Shown: positions 58,630 to 62,341 of the stretch, in pieces
Layout: every line of letters begins with the position of its first letter
Position numbering within the stretch: the stretch's first letter is position 1
Assembly: GCA_005773635.1 (NCBI GenBank)
Contig: SXHN01000059.1
Location: 1-62,341 of the forward strand
Origin: Actinomycetota bacterium
GTDB lineage: Bacteria; Actinomycetota; Acidimicrobiia; IMCC26256; PALSA-610
DNA length: 62,341 nucleotides
Direction of reading: 5' to 3'
Translations under genes and position numbers: made by a program
Notes under the pieces: generated by a model
The model's database searches: none
Told to the model about the DNA's origin: nothing
Seen by the model: the letters and a program-made list of their open reading frames with translations, nothing else

Positions 58630-59886
58630 TTACGGCAGCACCACGACCGTTGTGCCGAGAGGTGCCCAGTCCCACAGCGTTTTGACGTCGGTTTGATTCA
58701 TCCGCACGCAGCCCGCTGAGAGTGCAGTGCCGAGCTGCGCGTCGCTTTGAATTGGTGTGCCGTCGGGACGCAACGGGATGCCGTGGAATCCGATCCACTT
58801 CCCGCTGCGGGCCTGAACGAAACGTTGCATATACGGCAGGGCAAGTGAGCCCGACGATGACATCGGCGAGCGTGACTGAATCGCATAGGTCCCCACCGAC
58901 GGTGCGCCTAAGCGCCCGGACACTTTCCAAAAATGTGAGACGGTGTTGTTGGACTCAACCGTCCACACTCGTTGTTGACTAATCGAATAAACGATTCGAC
59001 GGCCAGTCCCGGAATTCGCAGGTGCGGGCGGCCCAGGCGGCGTGGTCGCGACCCAATAGCCGCCGCCTCCAGTGGTGCTTGCTAGGCCGAGCGCGTCAAC
59101 CGCAGTGGCGTTGGCTCCGCCAGCGTTCTTGGCGCCTTTGACCGCAAAGACCCGTCCGTCACGGCCAACGATCCAGTATCCCGCGTGCGGCGAACGAACT
59201 ATCGAAACGGCCTGTGCGCCAGAAGTGGGATTCCCGAGCGCTGGTGCATTGCCGAATGGCATTACGGCGCCGTCGCTGACGAGTAGTTGGTATCCAGCGC
59301 CATTGGCAGTCGGCGCGATATCAACGACTGTTCCGTTCTTCCAGATAGCCGCTCCGCTACCAAAGAATTGGGCGCTACCGAATGCGAAGACGCCGCCGTC
59401 GCTCGCAACGAGCCAATATCCCTTGCCGTTCGGTGCTGAGGCCGCAGCAACAATTGGCGCGTGCAGCCTGAGGTTGCCGAGCGAACCGTGAAAGTGCGCG
59501 TCGCCGAAGCTAAACACGCCGCCATCGCTCGCAACGAGCCAGTAGCCCCGTCCGGTGGGTGTGGGCGCAATCGCCACGATGGGTCGCACAAGGCGCAGGG
59601 CTCCAGTCGAGCCGCGAAACTTGGCGTGGCCGAAGCTGAACACGCCGCCATCACTTGCGACGAGCCAGTATCCGCTGCCGCTGGGATCGGCCGCGATGTC
59701 GACGACTGGTTGGTGCAGCGATCCACTGAGTTTTGGCAGCGTTGGAGCTGATCCCTTAGCGACGACGATGGGTGCGGCATAGCCGCCCGCGGCATCGGCC
59801 CTGGAAGCGTTCGCGGTTGAAAGGGCCGTCGTGCCAAGCAAGGTGATCGCCAACACGACGTTGAAGCGGGCGCGAGAACGTTGCAT
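58630..59886 (-). CDS. L,D-transpeptidase-like (YkuD) protein with N-terminal six-fold repeat domain
   Basis: 418 aa. Signal peptide (residues 1-33), about six repeats of ~40 residues (60-280: GYWLVASDGGVFSFGHAKF, then GDAHFHGS, GSAQFFGS and degenerate copies), and a YkuD catalytic domain (about 295-418) with HGIP and SAGCVRM (catalytic Cys). The repeat is the same as in the amidase at 37178, but sits N-terminal here. ATG 59886 follows a hairpin by one nt; no Shine-Dalgarno. The gene is separate from the first L,D-transpeptidase at 2294. Confidence 0.87.
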   Translation of the reverse strand: MQRSRARFNVVLAITLLGTTALSTANASRADAAGGYAAPIVVAKGSAPTLPKLSGSLHQPVVDIAADPSGSGYWLVASDGGVFSFGHAKFRGSTGALRLVRPIVAIAPTPTGRGYWLVASDGGVFSFGDAHFHGSLGNLRLHAPIVAAASAPNGKGYWLVASDGGVFAFGSAQFFGSGAAIWKNGTVVDIAPTANGAGYQLLVSDGAVMPFGNAPALGNPTSGAQAVSIVRSPHAGYWIVGRDGRVFAVKGAKNAGGANATAVDALGLASTTGGGGYWVATTPPGPPAPANSGTGRRIVYSISQQRVWTVESNNTVSHFWKVSGRLGAPSVGTYAIQSRSPMSSSGSLALPYMQRFVQARSGKWIGFHGIPLRPDGTPIQSDAQLGTALSAGCVRMNQTDVKTLWDWAPLGTTVVVLP

Positions 59887-59887
59887 G

Positions 59888-59916
59888 TGTCCCGATCGGA
59901 CAAGCCGACCGGGACA
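59888..59916 (-). terminator. Hairpin between the rhodanese-ThiF gene and the L,D-transpeptidase
   Basis: 12-bp stem with one mismatch (59888-59899 with 59905-59916), loop ACAAG. On the minus strand it comes 13 nt after the rhodanese-ThiF stop and ends one nt before the next ATG. It could be a terminator or a translation-blocking leader. Confidence 0.5.
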
Positions 59917-59929
59917 TTATGAATATGAA

Positions 59930-61111
59930 TCAGTGACCGGTTGTGCCGCCATCTTTGAGCGTGGCGTGGGGCATGCAGAATTGGTCATATTCCGCGATCA
60001 CGATTTCTGAGCCGTCACTGCAGGACGGGCACGCAGGATCGCGCCGCACTTTGAAGGTGCGGAAGCTCTGGTCGAGCGCGTCATAGGCCAACAGCCGGCC
60101 TCGAAGCGGGTCGCCAAGGTTCAAGATGAGCTTGATTGCTTCGAGGGCCTGAATCGAACCGATGATGCCGGGCAGCACGCCGACCACACCAGCTTCTGCG
60201 CACGAAGGCGCAAGTTCGGGGGGCGGCGGTTCGGGGAGCAAGCACCGGTAGCACGGGCCGTTGTACGGGTCGAACACCGTGACCTGACCCTCGAAACGAA
60301 AAATCGAGCCGTGCACAACTGGGATCCGTTTCAACAACGACGCGTCGTTGAGGAGATATCGAGTGGGAAAGTTGTCGGTGCCGTCGATGACAATGTCGTA
60401 ATCGCTGAGGATGTCGAGCACGTTGTCGGCACCGAATCGAACATCGTGGGTGATCACGTTGACGTCGGGGTTGAGTTGGGTGAGCGTCTTTTTGGCGCTG
60501 TCGACTTTGCGGTCGCCAATGCGATCGGTGTTGTGCAGAATCTGGCGTTGCAGATTCGACGCGTCGACGACATCCATGTCGACGATGCCGAGCGTTCCGA
60601 CGCCCGCGGCTGCGAGGTACAACGCCGCGGGTGACCCCAGACCGCCTGCACCCAACATCAAGACGCGAGCTTCGAGCAACTTCTGTTGGCCAGCTTCGCC
60701 GACCTCGGGTAACAGAATGTGGCGTTGGTAGCGATTGCGTTGTTCAGGGGTGAGAACGGCGGGCGTGATCCACGCGCGGCCTTCATTTTTCCAACGGCCG
60801 AAGCCCCCAGCCATTGAAATGACGTTCGAATAGCCAAGGTCTTGCAGAGTTTTGGTTGCGAAGGCGCTTCGCACGCCACCGGCGCAATACACGACTATTT
60901 CGGCGTCACGGTCGGGGAGTTTGTTCTCGACTTGGGCTTCGAGATGACCTCGGGGGATGAACACTGCCCCTGGGATCATGCCCTGTTCGTATTCGTCGAG
61001 TTCGCGGACGTCGAGCAGCGTTGCGGAGTTGAGTTTCTGCTCGGCGTCTGCGGGTTCGATCTCTCGAATCTGAGTTTTGGTTTGTGCGAGGAGCTCACGG
61101 AAACTTGCCAT
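59930..61111 (-). CDS. Rhodanese-ThiF/MoeB adenylyltransferase (sulfur carrier activation)
   Basis: 393 aa, two domains. Rhodanese (about 15-115) with Cys76 in VVYCAGGVRS; ThiF/MoeB-type domain from about 128 with GAGGLGSPAAL (154-164), VDMDVVDASNLQRQ, GTDNFPTRYLLND, and zinc cysteines CYRC (287, 290) and CPSC (361, 364). It would adenylate a MoaD/ThiS-like sulfur carrier and give it sulfur. The order rhodanese first, ThiF second is the reverse of the well known MoeZ/MOCS3. ATG 61111; TAGGAT lies 6 nt upstream without an RBS, so probably leaderless. Confidence 0.9.
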   Translation of the reverse strand: MASFRELLAQTKTQIREIEPADAEQKLNSATLLDVRELDEYEQGMIPGAVFIPRGHLEAQVENKLPDRDAEIVVYCAGGVRSAFATKTLQDLGYSNVISMAGGFGRWKNEGRAWITPAVLTPEQRNRYQRHILLPEVGEAGQQKLLEARVLMLGAGGLGSPAALYLAAAGVGTLGIVDMDVVDASNLQRQILHNTDRIGDRKVDSAKKTLTQLNPDVNVITHDVRFGADNVLDILSDYDIVIDGTDNFPTRYLLNDASLLKRIPVVHGSIFRFEGQVTVFDPYNGPCYRCLLPEPPPPELAPSCAEAGVVGVLPGIIGSIQALEAIKLILNLGDPLRGRLLAYDALDQSFRTFKVRRDPACPSCSDGSEIVIAEYDQFCMPHATLKDGGTTGH

Positions 61112-61117
61112 AGCTAA

Positions 61118-61123
61118 ATCCTA
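61118..61123 (-). promoter_or_regulatory. -10 box of the rhodanese-ThiF gene (leaderless)
   Basis: TAGGAT on the minus strand, 6 nt from the ATG at 61111, where the first transcribed base would be that of the start codon. Confidence 0.4.
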
Positions 61124-61157
61124 CCTCAGAGGTCGGGAATTGCCAATCGTGAGTTTC

Positions 61158-61196
61158 GGGCCGGACAGATCGGAGAGGGGTTGATCTGTCCGGCCC
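61158..61196 (-). terminator. Perfect 14-bp hairpin, terminator of gene 61281-61895
   Basis: Arms 61158-61171 and 61183-61196 pair completely, with an 11-nt purine-rich loop. It stands 85 nt beyond the hypothetical gene and before the rhodanese-ThiF start on the minus strand. Confidence 0.75.
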
Positions 61197-61280
61197 TGAT
61201 CGTCGCGCCGGGAGGGGCGGTGCGGAGCCGATTACGGCGCAACGAGTTCTTGGGCGTCGAGCGCCTTGAGGTGAGCTGGA

Positions 61281-61895
61281 CTATGCCGCTGGGGTCGGTT
61301 CCTGGGTGGAACGTGCGGCTTCGATGTTGCGCTGGGTTGCCCAGGCGACTGCACTGCGAGTCACGACGGGTGGGTAGCCGATGCGCAGCAGTGCTCGCTC
61401 AGTGCAGTCGGGGCTTTCACCTTCGGCGATATATGTGAGCGCGGTGCGGCGGGCGTGTGCGATCGCGGTGTCGTTGAGGGGGCGCAGCAGCTGCTCTTCG
61501 GAGATTTCATGGTGCAGCGACCGAACTGCAGGCGGCAAGCGCCGGATGTGTTTGCGGTGGATAGGCGCGAGGTTGCGTCGCACCATAAGCGCACCGGCGG
61601 GGTGCTTTGTAGAGAGGCTGAACTGTTCGAGTCGCCGAAGCGCTTTGCGAAGTTGGCCGCTCGCAGTGTCTGCGGTCTTGTCGCCCACTCCGAGCGCCGC
61701 GGCAATTGCGGCACTGGCGACAACGAACCCTTCGGGATTGCGATCGAACCCGTCGGCGAAGCGCCGCATGAGCAACAAACAGGTGGGGCCGAGGGTCGGC
61801 AACCAAAACGTCTCGGCGTACCAACTTCGGGGGTCGTGGCCGAGGGTGTCGATCACGCGGTCAGGCCAGGGGCACACATGCAGCGTCTCGCTCAT
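61281..61895 (-). CDS. Conserved-looking hypothetical protein (204 aa)
   Basis: Not recognised by name. The N-terminal part VIDTLGHDPRSWYAETFWLPTLGPTCLLLMRRFADGF is followed by a winged-helix-like stretch SAAIAAALGVGDKTADTASGQLRKALRRLEQF, then RRLPPAVRSLHHEISEEQLL. This may be a DNA-binding or regulatory protein. ATG 61895 preferred to TTG 61931. Upstream is AT-rich, with CATGTCAAG twice and an inverted repeat. Divergent from methylmalonyl-CoA mutase. Confidence 0.68.
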   Translation of the reverse strand: MSETLHVCPWPDRVIDTLGHDPRSWYAETFWLPTLGPTCLLLMRRFADGFDRNPEGFVVASAAIAAALGVGDKTADTASGQLRKALRRLEQFSLSTKHPAGALMVRRNLAPIHRKHIRRLPPAVRSLHHEISEEQLLRPLNDTAIAHARRTALTYIAEGESPDCTERALLRIGYPPVVTRSAVAWATQRNIEAARSTQEPTPAA

Positions 61896-61953
61896 GTCAA
61901 GCACTGTGACATAGCTAAAAATACATGTCAAGTTGTTTTATATTGTTTAAAAC
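61893..61953. promoter_or_regulatory. AT-rich divergent promoter region with repeats
   Basis: Between the hypothetical gene (minus) and methylmalonyl-CoA mutase (plus). CATGTCAAG occurs twice (61893-61901 and 61924-61932), and GTTTTA-N7-TAAAAC is an inverted repeat (61935-61953). The base composition is much more AT-rich than around it. No firm -10/-35 pair was found. Confidence 0.35.
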
Positions 61954-62010
61954 GAGATGAGAGTTGGCGCTTTGGAATGTGCGGCGAGAGTGCTCGTAGC
62001 CTTACTGCCT

Positions 62011-62341
62011 ATGACTGACGAACCCCTCGAAGCCTGGCGCACCCTCGCGGCGAAAGAACTTGGCGGCAAAGATCCAGAATCACTGACTTGGACAACGCCT
62101 GAAGGCATAGCGGTGAAGGCGCTCTACACCGCCGCGGACCTCGAAGGCCTCGATATCGATCGGCAGTTGCCAGGCGTCACTCCTTTTACAAGGGGACCGC
62201 GCGCCACGATGTACAGCAACCGACCGTGGACGATTCGCCAGTACGCGGGCTTCTCTACGGCCGAAGACTCGAATGCGTTCTACCGAGCGAATCTTGCAGC
62301 CGGCCAAATGGGCTTGTCCGTCGCCTTCGACCTTGCCACCC
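62011..62341 (+). CDS. Methylmalonyl-CoA mutase large subunit, N-terminal part (cut by window end)
   Basis: About 110 residues of a B12-dependent mutase that interconverts methylmalonyl-CoA and succinyl-CoA. Signature N-terminus: [56 protein letters not shown] and [13 protein letters not shown], all in the barrel entrance that binds CoA. No stop before the window end. ATG 62011; no clear RBS. It needs adenosylcobalamin, the product of the enzyme at 54746. Whether the small subunit (mutA) is upstream elsewhere or absent is not known. Confidence 0.93.
   Translation, partial: MTDEPLEAWRTLAAKELGGKDPESLTWTTPEGIAVKALYTAADLEGLDIDRQLPGVTPFTRGPRATMYSNRPWTIRQYAGFSTAEDSNAFYRANLAAGQMGLSVAFDLAT

Noticed and set aside
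61896-61931. TTG start and TTGACA as a -35 box before the 204-aa gene
   Set aside because: The extension has no support, and no -10 box lies at 16-18 nt from TTGACA on that strand.

Overview
The window looks like chromosome of a high-GC actinobacterium, most likely class Acidimicrobiia (for example a freshwater Ilumatobacteraceae-type lineage). The reasons are: a repeat of the 'GYWLVASDGGVFSFGDA' type on two cell-wall proteins (established knowledge: abundant in Acidimicrobiia); SufU-type Fe-S assembly; egtB-egtD ergothioneine genes; a mycobacteria-like set of lipoylation and B12 genes; frequent GTG/TTG starts; and several genes that appear to be leaderless. This placement is inference from gene content and was not tested by a search. 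Genes are densely packed and no gene-free stretch exceeds about 210 bases. I see no tRNA, rRNA, CRISPR array, insertion sequence or prophage.

Layout. 1-2.3 kb: metal (Zn/Mn-type) ABC importer, with the binding protein cut by the window edge. 2.3-6.3 kb (minus): L,D-transpeptidase, a 57-aa protein, and sufC-sufS-sufU. 6.4-9.3 kb (minus): ergothioneine genes egtB-egtD behind a metallo-beta-lactamase-fold hydrolase. 9.4-12 kb: polyprenyl-phosphate-type GT2, a methyltransferase and a YbhN-like membrane protein. 12.1-13.4 kb (minus): ECF sigma factor plus a membrane-anchored partner, closed by a perfect 15-bp terminator hairpin. 13.6-16 kb: acyl-CoA dehydrogenase, an EEP-fold phosphohydrolase and a small membrane protein. 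16-21.4 kb: a complete branched-chain amino-acid-type (Liv) ABC importer whose LivH carries an unusual N-terminal extracytoplasmic domain; the binding protein is convergent beyond an 11-bp terminator hairpin. 21.5-23 kb: small protein, DUF1802-like protein, alpha/beta hydrolase. 23-40.2 kb: a glycan-biosynthesis island with a GDP-6-deoxy-mannose reductase, eight glycosyltransferase genes (one a tandem double GT4), a possible pyruvyl-transferase-like protein, a coiled-coil protein, a membrane-associated methyltransferase, a PGRP-type amidase with a repeat domain, and an oligosaccharide flippase. 40.4-44.9 kb: lipoamide dehydrogenase (E3), lipoylated acyltransferase (E2) and a single-ORF LipB-LipA fusion, a self-contained lipoic-acid module. 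44.9-51.2 kb: two GT-C-type membrane proteins flanking a lipoprotein hydrolase, an M24 peptidase and a seven-helix protein. 51.2-55.3 kb: metH and a divergent cob(I)alamin adenosyltransferase. 55.4-62.3 kb: leucyl aminopeptidase, a cupredoxin/beta-helix lipoprotein, a repeat-bearing L,D-transpeptidase, a rhodanese-ThiF protein, a conserved hypothetical and the start of methylmalonyl-CoA mutase.

How the genes work together. Rmd would supply GDP-D-rhamnose to the clustered GT4/GT2 enzymes. The methyltransferase/coiled-coil pair and the flippase fit termination and export of a surface glycan. LipB-LipA would lipoylate the adjacent E2, which E3 re-oxidises. MetH, the PduO adenosyltransferase and methylmalonyl-CoA mutase share B12 chemistry within 11 kb. 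The most unusual points are the LipB-LipA fusion, the LivH extracytoplasmic fusion, the cupredoxin/beta-helix lipoprotein, one six-fold repeat module shared by two unrelated peptidoglycan enzymes, and a 16-bp perfect palindrome in the divergent promoter region of the glycan island.
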